Assembly: GCA_036417435.1 (NCBI GenBank)
Contig: CM070905.1
Location: 18,329,592 to 18,393,591 of the forward strand
DNA length: 64,000 nucleotides
Direction of reading: 5' to 3'
Source of the DNA: Inia geoffrensis
Taxonomy: Eukaryota > Chordata > Mammalia > Artiodactyla > Iniidae
Made by a program: the position numbers and the translations under genes. Below are positions 35,520-47,879 of this stretch, piece by piece. Under the pieces are notes generated by a model, which had not been told where the DNA came from, did not search any database, and saw only the letters and a program-made list of their open reading frames with translations. Within the stretch, counting starts at the first letter, position 1, and the number at the start of each line of letters is the position of its first letter.

Positions 35520-35690
35520 CCTTTACTCATTTAACTCACATATGAAGCACCCACTATATGTGGGTCAAGGCACTTTTTTAGGCTCAAGTCACAGCACCTG
35601 AAAAACGCAGACAAAGTCTCTGATTTCATGGTGCTTATGTTCTAGGAGCACAGGAAATAATAAGCGAGTGAAGAAATAAATAGGTAGTCA
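35520..35690 (-). repeat. L2 3'-end fragment
   Basis: Inverted L2 terminus ('GCACCCACTATATGTGGGTC', then 'CATGGTGCTTATGTTCTAGG'). Confidence 0.7.
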
Positions 35691-35789
35691 TAAGCATACA
35701 TTATGAATATGCATGTAACTAAACAACAAAGGTATCCTGATTGGCTCTTCAGGGTAGAGGCTAATTTTACTGACTTGATACCTTAGGGT

Positions 35790-36222
35790 CAGTGATGTGC
35801 TAGTAAATGTCTGATAACAAGCCTTGGGGGTTGGCAGGTGAGGAGAGTCTGATTTGTAGTATTTGCTAATTTCCAGGGTGTAAATACTTGCATCGTGGTT
35901 GATCTCAAGCTCCCAACATGACATCCGTGAATGAAGAACTGGGAGAAGACGTTCTCTTGCACAGCATTTGGTAGTATTTCCATCATATGGACACAATAGA
36001 TGTAACTAACCTTGAGAGCACAGATAATAGTAAAACGTAAAATAATTAGGAAAGGATGAGTTTTGAGTATTTATTACCATGGTTTTGATACAATGTATTT
36101 AACCCGAAGTCTATATATTTTAATTTTTAATAATGACAGTGCATAACAACTAGTTCTCAAAATCTTAAAAGTTTAACAGTTGGCTTTTGGGAGCCTGTGT
36201 GAGCTGGCTCCACACACCACTG
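35790..36222 (+). mobile_element. Non-autonomous hAT-type DNA element, copy 2
   Basis: Homologous end to end with 16423-16837. It begins CAGTGATGTGCTAGTAAA and ends ...CACACACCACTG. The flanks CTTAGGGT (35782-35789) and TTTAGGGA (36223-36230) share six of eight bases, consistent with an old 8-bp hAT TSD. Confidence 0.78.
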
Positions 36223-36618
36223 TTTAGGGAGCATGGAGAGGGAGACAGTTCAGGGGAAAAGGAGACTGAGTCACTGTCGTGTCATTATTCAGATGTGGGC
36301 CCTAATCTAACTCCTTTTTAGCCGCTCTTTTCCAGCAAGCTCTGCTTCCCTGTACACAGTGGAAGTGCTGCTCTGTAAACCAAATACCGTCGGTACAAAT
36401 ATAGCAACAATTCTGGCATTCTTATTGGACCAGTTTGCTCATGCAGAGAGAGTTTTAGCCCTACAATCCTTAGTGAATATAATTTATGTACTCGGTGCGC
36501 AATACAGAGGATGTAACTCCTGACTGTTGAGTAAAGGAAGACCCTAGAGATGGATTTTCTGTCCTGCAAAAGCAAATTATTCCCCCTTTCCATGAACCTG
36601 AGGCCTCTTGTCTCTTAG

Positions 36619-36784
36619 GGCTCCCAGGCTTCTGAAAAGGCCACCCAGGGAAGCACCTAAGGCCCCAGCCTCAGAGGAGATGGACGGCGGGAGTGGAGGA
36701 AGCTTCTCCCCTATTCCCACTAAGGATTTGTACATCCCTTACCACAAAGTGGAGAAGACAGAAAAACATTTTCTGTTTTTCTTG
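36619..36784 (+). other. Candidate exon (weak evidence)
   Basis: Open reading segment bounded by an acceptor-like TCTCTTAG ending at 36618 and a strong donor, TTG|GTAAGT, at 36785. The open frame contains an ATG at 36680 in a fair context (GAGATGG) and ends at the donor in phase 0. I do not recognise the encoded sequence. It could be a lineage-specific or non-coding exon, or chance. Confidence 0.22.
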
Positions 36785-36789
36785 GTAAG

Positions 36790-37220
36790 TTAAATATCAA
36801 AAGTAACCAATCTTCAAAACATCCTAAGGACAGGAATACTTAAGGAGACAATTTTTCAAGTTACCCCTCCCCCGAAGCCTAAATTTCACTTAGTAATGGT
36901 GGCTGGAACAGGAAGTGGAAATACCATGAGAAATTTTATTCTTGACACATTTTCAATGCTTCAAAAAGCAAACACTGGAAATCTCATCAGAAAGCTTGAC
37001 CTTGCCAGGTTGATAACTTTGCAGCCAAACCAAGAGTACTGGAAGCTGGAGGAATTTTCAGATAAATATTCTAGTGCTTCTGGAGGGGCTCTTCATCAAA
37101 ACTGATTATTTGGAATAGACAGCTGTAACTTTTAGAAAGAAATTATCTGAAACTAAACGAGTAGGCTTCTGAGGAATAAGTGACTCCATGCATCTACTAT
37201 ATGTTATTTTAAGCATAGAC
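36790..37220. other. Anonymous sequence
   Basis: A 69-codon open frame (36896-37105) starts with ATGGTGGCTGG and is glycine/serine- then leucine-rich. No domain recognised; probably chance. Confidence 0.35.
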
Positions 37221-37224
37221 GTGC

Positions 37225-37375
37225 GGAACTGTTTCTCAGTCAGGGTGTTTTAGCAGAATCATCAGGGAGTCTTCACAAACTGGACCCCAGTGGATGGGTC
37301 TCAGGGATGTATGTTTTCAGAAAACCCTACAGTTGACTCCAATTAAGACGCTGGTTAAGATCTCCTGGATTATAG
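37225..37375. repeat. MER5-like hAT-Charlie fragment
   Basis: 'TTTCTCAGTCAGGGTGTTTT', 'AGAATCATCAGGGAGTCTTC' and 'CTGGACCCCAGTGGATGGG' follow the MER5 order. Diverged. Confidence 0.6.
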
Positions 37376-37454
37376 GCAAATCAGGCTGCATTGTACAATC
37401 CAAATCCGTAAACTGTTAAAATGGCACATTCGTGCAATCAGGAGAAACAATCTG

Positions 37455-37625
37455 GTGTACTGAAAGGTTAACAGTGTGGGACTCAAGAGATGTGTGTTCT
37501 GGAACCACCTTTGCCACTAATTAACTGGGCGACCTTGGTCAAGTCACTTGGTTTGTTCTTTCATTCAACAGATAGTTACTGGGCTTCTGTAATGTGCCAG
37601 ACACTTGGTATATATTAATGAAAAA
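37455..37625 (+). repeat. MIR fragment followed by an inverted L2 terminus
   Basis: 'CTAATTAACTGGGCGACCTT' and 'GGTCAAGTCACTTGG' are sense MIR. 'TTTCATTCAACAGATAGTTA' with 'AATGTGCCAGACACTTGG' is an inverted L2 end. Confidence 0.7.
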
Positions 37626-38815
37626 AATAAATGTTTTTTACGAATCTTACTGACATGAATCAAAGAAACCTACAAATACGTGTATAATTTTACTCGGTGT
37701 GGCTAAGCTTTAGTTTCTCACCTGGAAAATGAAAAATAGATTACTGGTTCATTTTCTTTTTAAGAGTTTCTTCTCAAGATCCCAAATTTCTTGCCCCAAA
37801 CTTCCCACACACAATATAATTACATGTTTTAGGTCCACTGATTGAGAAAATACAATACCAAAAGCTACTATGAATTCAATAACTATTTAAAATAAATTGA
37901 CATTTGTGTCATCATAATGCATCTATATAATTAGAAAAATAGTAGCACATATTGTTTACTCAGTTTGTCAAAATCATTTGCTGCATATATGGACTTGTTT
38001 ACCTATTGCAATAATTTAGTGGCCTCCCAGGGATCCAAGGTGCAGAGGTTAGGAACCTACAGACCATATCAATCACATGAAATACAAGATACTTGAGTAG
38101 CAATGGCCCTTTTCTTCCACCACAGACATCACTATCAATGACAGCATTTTTTTGCCCACAGAGAGTTTAAACTCAGCCTCAGAATCCTCAACACAGTATT
38201 CCAGATGGTCACTACCAATTGTTTCAAGCTGGCAAACAGAGGAAAAATTATTAGCACTCCCTGGGCTAAATGACTCCTAAGGCCATGCACAGCTTTAAAA
38301 AATCTATGAATCTTATGTATTCAGTTTTGCTGTCTTGAGAAACACAAATGCCTTCTCCCCTCTCTACGTAAAAGTTCTTCAAATGTTTGAAAGACATCCA
38401 TGTGGCCCCTACATTTTCTTTCCTTTGGGATAAACAGCTCCAGATCCCTTATCTGTGCCTCATATTCTGTTCTCTCGACCACCTCTGGCCTTTGACACTC
38501 ACCCCTGTTTGCATATTTGTCAATACTTCCCTGAAGAACAGCCCAGAACTTCTCTCACTCCCCTTGATAGACATTGAGACGTGTTCAGTGACTGAAAGAT
38601 TACATTGCAAACATTGCCAAGAACTGAAATGTCCTTGATTGAGAGTATACTAGCTTTTATGCATTAAACTTATTAAGTACTGTGATTTACATTGAGATGT
38701 AGTTCTTTTCACTTATTAACATTATTAAGTCATTACATATTTAAGTTTAAAGATTGCCTTACTTTGTGGGAAGCCATATCACACCTATGACTCATATGAA
38801 AATACTCGTGTTTTT
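37626..38815. other. Anonymous AT-rich sequence
   Basis: No gene or repeat recognised. Confidence 0.4.
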
Positions 38816-38821
38816 CTTTAG

Positions 38822-38968
38822 AATCTTTCTAAAATGGATAATTCTTATCTTTTCAATTATCGGTGGTACAAGCTTCCAGGCCGACTCCTTCAAGATCGGC
38901 TCATCAGGCCATGCCAAAGTGATAATCAGGAACTGTATGACCCTGACAGTGGGTGTTTGCCTCTCTAG
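38822..38968 (+). other. Candidate terminal exon (weak evidence)
   Basis: Preceded by an acceptor-like pyrimidine run, GTTTTTCTTTAG, ending at 38821. Open in phase 0 for 48 codons to a TAG at 38966-38968; the phase matches the donor of the candidate exon at 36619-36784. An in-frame ATG lies at 38834. I recognise no protein family. The opposite strand is also open across most of the segment, which weakens the case. Confidence 0.2.
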
Positions 38969-38969
38969 G

Positions 38970-40400
38970 AATTCAGTCACATTAAAATTCAAGTGATATT
39001 CATTGATAGCTGTTGGATATTTCAGCTAATTTGCTTTCCATGCCTAACTTTCTCTTCTAACTAAAATTGCCCACTGAGCTTTTTTCCCCCCAGGGGTGAC
39101 TACTGCAGCCAGACACACTGGTAATTCATCCATAGGCATGCCAGTAACCCTTGATGTTCCCTCCGCTAAGGGATTTGCCAAAGACAATAGTTATTAGCTG
39201 AACCAATCAGATTTCCTCTCTCAGAATTTAACCAGGAAGCACAGAAGGAATTTTCCAGTCTGCAGAACGACAAAAAGCAGCAGCCACATGTGCTGCAGCT
39301 GAGTTACATTAATGGCAGCACATAGACCTCTGCTGAGATTTTTTGACCCACCTTGATTCCAGCCCCATTCTCTTTGGACTTTGGTCCTATCTTGGCTTCT
39401 ATTCTTGGATTTCCTTGTGATTCCATCCCTTTATTATTCCACATGTATCTTATAGTTCTGCGCCATTACTCAAGCTACTGAAGCTTATTAATATAAGGGT
39501 CTCTTTGTTCCGAACGCAGTGTCAAGAGCTCTCACATATGTCACCGTACCTGTCTGTACACTACTTTGCTAAGCAAGCTCTTGGTTTTTAACCTCCTGAC
39601 TTCTGATTTTTGCTGTTTCTCTTTTTCTTACCTGGCTATAATTCACATGTTAGCCCATGGGTGTATTTTATGTCCATTCTGGCTTAGACCCTCCTGACAC
39701 CAGTGGAACTAAAGTCCTTGATATTTCTGGCCCTTGGGTTCCTGGCTGGGGGTTCCGGGCTTGCTCTGGTCCTGCCCCTCTTTAGCACTCAGGTGAAATC
39801 TGCCTAGCTCCCCAGCTTGAGACAAGGGAGAGGGAATGTTACATGTGGGTGTAAAAGGAACTAATTACACGTTCCTACTTACTATGTCTTTCTCCAAGTG
39901 AGATAACTTCCTTACAGTCAAGTGCTTTCATCCACATATTCACAAAATAATGCTAGAAGCCTCAGGAAATGATTAAAAAGTAATTTATCATCAAGTTAGC
40001 CATCGTTGGTACATATATATTTTTTAAAAGGAAAGCCATATACTAAAATGAGTGCTTAATAAGAACACCCTATTCACCTAAAATATTCCCCCAAATATTC
40101 ATTTTCCTTCAGCCATTCCCTCACTGCTGCTTAGCAATCCTGTTATTAAGCTCTTAGCATACACTTAACAGCAGCCATTCCTGAATTCTCCAGTCCCTAA
40201 GCTCCCCACAGAAAACTGCTTCTCTAGAGATGATCTCCTTTTCTTTGAAATGGAGGCCATATGAGGTAATCTCCTTCTATATTTGTGTGTATTTACACCT
40301 TCCTGTCTTCCTTCCAAAGAATCTGGGAAACAAGAAAGGACACCTCCTCTCATGTTTTGGTCCCATCCACCCTTGTCTCCACTGGGGATCAAGACTTTAC
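38970..40400. other. Anonymous sequence
   Basis: Repeat-poor to my eye. No gene recognised. Confidence 0.4.
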
Positions 40401-40401
40401 C

Positions 40402-40460
40402 TCACTCCCCACCCCCGACCGCTCCCCCCCCCGCCCCCGACTGCCCCCCACCCCCCTCTC
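40402..40460 (-). repeat. C-rich low-complexity tract; G-quadruplex-prone on the minus strand
   Basis: Several separate runs of four to nine C within about 60 bases, giving many G runs of four or more on the minus strand with short loops. Confidence 0.9.
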
Positions 40461-41555
40461 AAGGGTTTCTCATAGGTCAGTCAGAAAGGCCTGTTCGCAA
40501 AGGACCTTGAGGGGTTAGAGTTTTTATCAGGTTCTCGAAGATGTCCAGGAGAAAAACAACAACAACACAGGGAAGAACAGCTGACCGGGCAGCCCCGTCA
40601 CCTCTGCCTCACAGCCCCCGGTCACCCTTTCCTTCTCCCCTCCGCTCACAACACTCACCCACCACCAGCCAGCTGTGAGTTGGGGGTGAGCAGCAGAGTG
40701 GCTCTTTACCGCAGAAATGGCTCTACCATCTCTTCTGTCCGCTCTAACCTTTCACCCTTGGCCTAAGAACGTGATGAGGCGGTTCCCCTGCCTCGAACGT
40801 ATCTGGGCTTTTGACCCTTCTGCTTTTGTCTGGACTTCCTCCTAGAGCCAGGCCGCTGCAAGCTGTCAGTGTTGGACCAGGAAAACACCCTGTTTGGACT
40901 GGGGGTGGAAGAACTAGAGAATCTGGTAGAGGCGGAGGCCTGGGGGAGGGAAGTTAGGGATGCCACCCAGGGTCAATTACAGGGGACCCAGTTGGGGGTA
41001 CTAAAGACTGAGGTAAACAGAGACGAGAGGGCAGATCCAGGGAGCAGTCTGGTCTCAATACCAACAGGAACCACAGCCAGGTGCTCCTGATTACCTCAGC
41101 CTCCTTACAAGGCCCAGGCTTGACATGCTGGGATTAGTTCCATGCTTTTGGCTGGAGGCAGAGAAGCTGCCTCATTTACTAAGGCCTTTCTGTTGTCAGC
41201 ACCTTGTCATTGGTCTTCCATTCAACTAGATCTTCAGGTTCCTGGATACGGCCTTCCACCACTGACGACCCGTCTTACTGGCCCCCTGATACCTGTGTCC
41301 TCCTGGTCTCGGATTACCAAAGCCAAAATTTAGACAACATTGGGGTGGACGAGTATTCCCTAACTCTGGGTTCAGGGTTTTAGAAAGAAGTAGGATCTAG
41401 AAGGTGTCACTCAAGGGTCCTCAAATATGAGGAAGGAAGGAGCAGATAATTAGGGAAAATAGATAAGAAGTGGAGATACCAGCCAAAATGAGCATAATGT
41501 CCAGAGGACTCAAACTGCAGGCAGTGGAGTATACAGCCTCTTGAGAAGAGTGGGT
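40461..41555. other. Anonymous, moderately GC-rich sequence
   Basis: Open frames near 40763-41090 occur on both strands without recognisable domains. Confidence 0.4.
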
Positions 41556-41559
41556 GAAC

Positions 41560-41660
41560 AGCTTCATCTCATTTACGCATCTTAACCACTGTGGGAGGTG
41601 CGAGAAACATTAGAATGCCCATTCTACAGATGAGGTCAAAGAGTTGATGACTCCCCTCAA
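41560..41660 (-). repeat. MIR fragment
   Basis: 'ATTAGAATGCCCATTCTACA' and 'GATGAGGTCAAAGAG' are inverted MIR sequence. Confidence 0.65.
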
Positions 41661-44600
41661 AGGTTTGGGCTTTTTAAATAGGGGAACCAGTACTGGGACT
41701 GACCTCTCCTGAGTGAAGCCAGAGCTACAAGTATCTCTTTAAATTAAGCAACTACTCAGAACCTATAAGCCTCTCTCCAATAATAAACTTGGATTAACTT
41801 GATGGATGAAGGACTTTCAGTGAGGAGCAAATGGTTCTATTTTGGGGCTTTGAGAGAATCTACCCAGAAAACTCTTTTTTAAAGTCTGAAAATTCTTTGG
41901 CAGCATCTTTCTAACCTCCTCCTTAGTCCTACCATGCTATTTGCATACCACTTCGTCAGCATTTCCCCATCTCCCACCGGGGCCTCACCCTACAACGTTT
42001 CTGAGACATGTGATAGGCTGCAGGCAGGTGGGCAACCAGCTACTCCCTCCTCATGCCCATGTCTAAGTCACTTTTTTGTCTTGCTAAAGAATGACTAACT
42101 AGTAACCATCCTACCATGAAAATGACAAATGGAGACAACTGCATGTGTTTCTAAGAAAAGGCCTCCTAAGGTACGTTTTACTTATCAGAACAGAAAATAT
42201 GTAGGCTGGACTCTGGAACTTTCCATGGCAGGACCACCCTATACCATCTGCCCCAGAGCAGGAGATCCTCAGGCCAATCATAGGAGCCAATTAGAATTGC
42301 TTATAGCCGCACTGTCAGGGCATACTTATATGTATCTCGCTTAAATCCTTTAAACTTCAGTTTGAACCTTCTCTTAACTTTAATGTAAGAATTGTGTATT
42401 TATTTAAAGCAATCTTTTGATCCTAATTATTTAAATTGTGCATTCTACTGGTTTTGAACAATGGAAACAACCCAGCCTGTTACCTATGGATCAAATCATA
42501 GTACATTCCTTGCGTGTGCTAAGATCAACTTTTTATTAGTGACTTTTTATTCCAGCCTTTTGCCATTGTATTTCTCTTTATTGAATGACTTTAATAAGAT
42601 GAAAATTTTTGCACCGTGGTTTCATTGTGCTCCGTTTACCTCCCTATTTGGGGAGATGTGTCCTAGCTAATATTCAACAAGAGGAAAGTAGCACAAAGAG
42701 TGGCCTAAAGTCCTACATAAAGTAAAATATCCAAATCCCCCTGTTCCGTCACTATGTAGAGTAGAACACTTAAAGCATTATTTCAAAAAAATGTGTTTTT
42801 CTGGTTGTTGGGGGTGAGAGACCACACGAGGAGGCCGGGAGAGAGCGGTGGTAGCAAAGTGTGAACTCTCAGGGATTCGGAGATGTTGGTTTCAAAATGG
42901 AATTTATCCTCAAATCCCAAGATTATAGATTTCCTTCCAAATTGCATTTCCTACACGGCTTAGGGAACAGTTGAAAAAGAAACTGCTCTCCATATTTTGA
43001 TTGACATTAAAAACACTGTGAAAATAGTTTGGAACTTGATCTCTTCGAGGGAAGGACAATAATCAAACTATAGCTTTTGCCTGCAGCCTTTCTTTCGCAC
43101 TTACTCAGAACTGTTCCAGGAAAAGAAATTCACAGGGAATTCTGTACTCATGTATCACTTCTAGAAGGAGTGGGAGGCATTCTCAAGAAAAGTATCCCCA
43201 AACTTTTAAATACAAAGAGAGAAGATTAATGAATCGCAACACAAAACCACCTCTATCCATGGAATAAAATCAAACTGAGTCAGTCATTTGGAGCTGGAAA
43301 CCTTTAACATCCAGGTTTATTTTTTAAAAAAGATCAGATTTGCGCTTCTTGCTACATACCACCTAGTCTTCACTTAAGTTCTAGACATCCATGTCTGGTT
43401 TTGCCAAACACATTAGAAGGATTTTACTATTTCAGTTTACAAGTCCATCTGCGTAGCCCTATTAATCGAAGGGATCCATGAATACCGGGTACTTTGTTCT
43501 CACCCATTTTTTTGACCATGCATTTCATTGCTACAGCACTAAAATTCCCCCACCCTTTACAATCAGCTCTGTCTAAAAGGAATTCCAGGCTACTACCAAC
43601 TAGCTGCCTTGTACTACTGTTTAAGATGCCCCAATATGTCGGACTATCTTGAAATGAAAGACTGTTTCCTCCCTTTTCAGAACACACTTGCAACCTACAC
43701 CTTTTTCAAATTCTCTAGTGACACTCAGGCATGATTTCAAACAGAAAATAAGATTTCTTAAGAAACAGTTTGGTGGGATGTTAAATGCGATTTCTAAAAA
43801 CACACCCTCTAGCACATGCATTCTCTCATTATTAGGTTTTATAGGAAACAGATCATGGGAGGCATCTTCTGTCTCAGCAAATATCAGATCAGTTACATTA
43901 ACCCAGCCGGTGCTAAATGCTAGTGCTCTCCCCCCCTCTGACCTGATTTCCTTGCAGCTCTAGAAGTTTAGCCTTAAACACTGGTAGCAGAATAAAATGT
44001 AAATGACTTTGGTTAAAAATTATCACTTTTTGGCTTCTCATCAACCTAAAAAGTTATTGTTCTTTTTAAAGCAAAACCTCTTTAAATCTCTGATAATAAA
44101 AGATGCAGGAGAGACCGCTGGTGTGAGCAGACAGGCACAGAACGGCTACTGACACTGACCTATGGCTATCAGGTATAACCCCCATGACACTCCCGAACAA
44201 AAGGCTATCTTATCAAATTGCCAGTGGTCCCTGAATATACGTCTCTGTATAATCGCTCCTCTCGTCCCAACTCTAAGAACAAAACTTGAGACCTCATCCT
44301 GTTTGTCTTCCGGGAACATCTGCAGGGCAGCAAAGCCCGGTCTGGCTCTGAGAATTTGCATGGTTTATTGGCATTTACAATCTTGCATCTCCAGCTACCT
44401 TGGCCAGGAATGTTGACTGAAACCCGGAGAAAGTCCCCATACTCTCTGGAGGAGATTATAAGAAAGCCCTCTGTGCCTTACCTCTCAGGCTGAAACTTCT
44501 TCCCAGGGACTAAGTCGGAAAGGAAGGACTGATTTCTTTAAGCAGAAGCACAGCAACAGGGCAGGCAGGCAGGCAGCCTAATACACACTGCTCTATTCAA

Positions 44601-47600
44601 TAAAACTCCAGACCGCCCTTCCTTAGCCCCTCCCAGAAGTCCATGCTAAGTGAACACATATCCCCTATGTTTACAGTCGGCATCGGTGGTATGCATTGTC
44701 CTGTAGTTTTTCTAATAGGCAGCCAATGACGACACCCCAGCCGAGGTGGATGCAGCCTGCCTGTGGAGATGCCTGTCATTCCCTAGGCATGCTCAGGAAA
44801 TCACTCATCAGAAAAACCAAGACCTAAAAAGCTCTGAAGCTGCGTGCAGGCTGCCAAAACCAGCCTGCTACATGCCCTTTTTTGGTTATCCTTAGCAGGG
44901 CCTCTGGAAGTGAATCCATTGTCAGGAACAATCATAAGAAATGTTAATCTTGGAGAAAGAGGCTGTCTTGTAGAACACAAATGGAACTTTAAAAAAGAAA
45001 ACACGGTCCATGAAACTTAACAGTCCGTAAGTTTACTGGGGTGGAGGTGGGGAAGGCTTTTTAATTGAGGGATCCTTGATAGTGTATTTCTTTTAAAAGT
45101 ATTTGTACATACAAAATGAAGTTAAATTGTGTATGTAATTTTAAAGCCCGAAATGGCTAGGACTCAGGTCTGATGTACAGGCTAGATTTCAACCTGAAAG
45201 AGGCACAGCCTCCTAAAATATGTCTACGTGTGTTATAAAAACAACTAATAAAAAAAAAAAAACTTAGGTCTTTTTTAGTAGGTAATGTTTGCCAGAACAA
45301 GTGTGCTGCCAGAAACTCAGCTAGGCAGGATCCTATGGGCTTGGCTATCCTCATTGGTTTTCCACATCACCTTTCTCTCTCCCTCCCCCTCCTCTTTGTT
45401 TATTCAGATTTGGCAACAGAGAGATATTGCTAGAAACTAAGCACAACAGAGATGGTATGAAGGAACCCAGCACCTGCTTTGGAGCTGGTGTAGATGGATG
45501 CATATGCCCACAGAGATGACACTGATGTTATAGTGACTTCTTGAAAGGACACCAACCAACTCTTCCTTGGGTAGGATGTGTGCTATGAGAGGGTCAGAAT
45601 TAGGAGATGCTGAATTGCAATGAAATTAACTAGCCTGTGTGTATATATACTCTGTGGTCTTATACTTCTCAATGTAGAATTCACTCAATTAGTCGATCAG
45701 TGCTTAACTCAACAGCAAGAGTCTATGGGCACTTCCTGTTTGTCAGGCCTGGGTCTAGGTGCTCTAGGTGCTCTGCCTCATTCACTATTGCTCTGTGTTT
45801 GGAGACTGTTTCATCACTGGCTAAATATTTTCCCTGGCTAATTACAAGTCCAGAAGCATGGTCTTCAAAAGTCTTAGGTTTTGCCGTATAAGCCTTTTTC
45901 CCTATTTATGAAGATCCAAATTAGAAATGATCTCTACTTAGGAAAAAGTCCCTGCCCTTTGTGCCTCACTCAGAAGGCTTGGGAAGTGACTGATCCCTAT
46001 GGTGGCTTCCTTCCTCAGCCCTGAAGCACTAACAAGTTACCCAGAGACATCTATATCAACCTACACTCATATTTTTGGGGGGAAGGCTACTCTGTCCCCT
46101 CTTCCCAACTGCTACGGCAGCACAGCCTAAAAAAAGCTACAGCAAAGGCTGCCAGGCAGAGGGAGATGTGAGCTTCAGGCATCCCAAGTTAAAACTCAGA
46201 ATGCACTTTCCCAGGGAAGCAGAATAAATAATGGCTTGCGGGTATAGGACAGTCAATGCTACATTTCAAGTACGCTGTGGTTCAACCAGGCATGGGTGGA
46301 ACACCACTGTTTATGAAATTGTTCCTATGGGAAAATGTTTTCTGATCCCAAATAAATGATTTGGAAATAAACTTCGGGAACACAACCCATTTGGGCTGCT
46401 GGGGACAGGTTGTAAAGATAGAATAACACTTCGTAGTCTGGCAAACTGCTGAGCTTGAAGACATTGTAGGGCAGACATCAGTGAGTTCTGAAAACAACTC
46501 AACTGGTGAAATCTGTGTGAAGATATGACCTGTGTCCAGAGATGTTTGGCGCCTGTGATCTCTAGGCAGTATGGACCGTAACTCAATGAGGCCTGTTTTA
46601 ATGTGCTGCTTTCCATGGCCACTGCTGATTATAGCCTAAGCAGCATATTCTCCCTGCTTGTTTGAGTAATACCCTTTGGTTGAGCAGCATCAGGGCATAA
46701 TTTGCCATTGATGAATAAAATAAGTACCAGCTTTCCAGAGGAAAGAAAAGTTGTGTTATGAATGGGGAAAATATTATCAGCAGGAAACATGGAAAGGACA
46801 TGCATTTTGCATGGTTTTTAGGAGATAAATGGCTAAATATTTTTGGATTATGTCTTTAGAAAAGAGACATATGTTTCCCTAGATAAATTCTGAATACAGG
46901 GTTTTGTGGATGAGCAATCATTCAGCCTATTTTGTGTATTTGAAAATAGACTTATTGTACAGGAACTCCATAGTTGGAAGAATAATTTAACAAACTGCAT
47001 GTAATATACACCATGATACAGGAAAATTCTTTTTTCATTTTTTTAAACTTTTATTTTACTTTTACTTTTTAAAAAATAAGCAGGAATAAAAAAGAAATGA
47101 AAGGGAATACAAAGAGCAAAAAGAGATATATGTTGCCAATCTCTGCCATGGGAAACTTTACTTGAATAGTATTCAGTTTTTCCAGAAGTCATTTGTAAAT
47201 GACACTAAAAACACAGGATTTATATAGGAATTTATTTCCCACTTGGATCATCCCAGATAAAGAACAGCTTGCCTAGCGTAGGATATATCTACCTGATCAA
47301 ACCATAACAAATCTAAAAAGACATTTGGAAACATCTGGATGATTCACTGTATTTTTTCAGTTCCAACTGAGTATCTGCGGTCATGTAGATCAGTAGTAAG
47401 CAGTTTTATTTTGCTAGTGTGTCAATTTGGGAAAGTAAAAGCAGGCCATACTTTTTTCATTCAAAATTAAAATCACTTCATTGAGTTCCATGAAAAATAT
47501 ACATTCTTCCAGCTTAAAATAGCTACTTTATTGAATTGAACAGATATTTCAAACATTTTAAAAGACAGTAGAACATCGCCCCCACCACCAGCCCACACAC

Positions 47601-47875
47601 CTTCTGCTCCTCAAAAGAAGTACGTCCAGAGACTCAAGTTTATAAAACACTCAGATCAGACTGGTAGACTGTTGATACCAAAATTGGACAACAAAAACAG
47701 TTAAAAAAAAAAAAGAAAAGAAAATTAGACTAAGTGTACTTACGAACGTAGATGAAAAAATTAGCATATTGAATCTAACTGTGCAAAGAAAAAGAAGACA
47801 AGACCAATGCTGTGATGGTCAAAATCTGAAAATCTATTGACATATTATATACTACTAGCAGTTTAAAAGTTTAAA
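41661..47875. other. Longest repeat-poor anonymous interval
   Basis: About 6 kb in which I recognise no gene and no clear transposon. Small GGCA repeats lie near 44561-44577. If the window contains distal regulatory DNA, this is the best candidate interval because it is least explained by repeats, but I see no diagnostic motif cluster. Confidence 0.4.
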
Positions 47876-47879
47876 AAAA

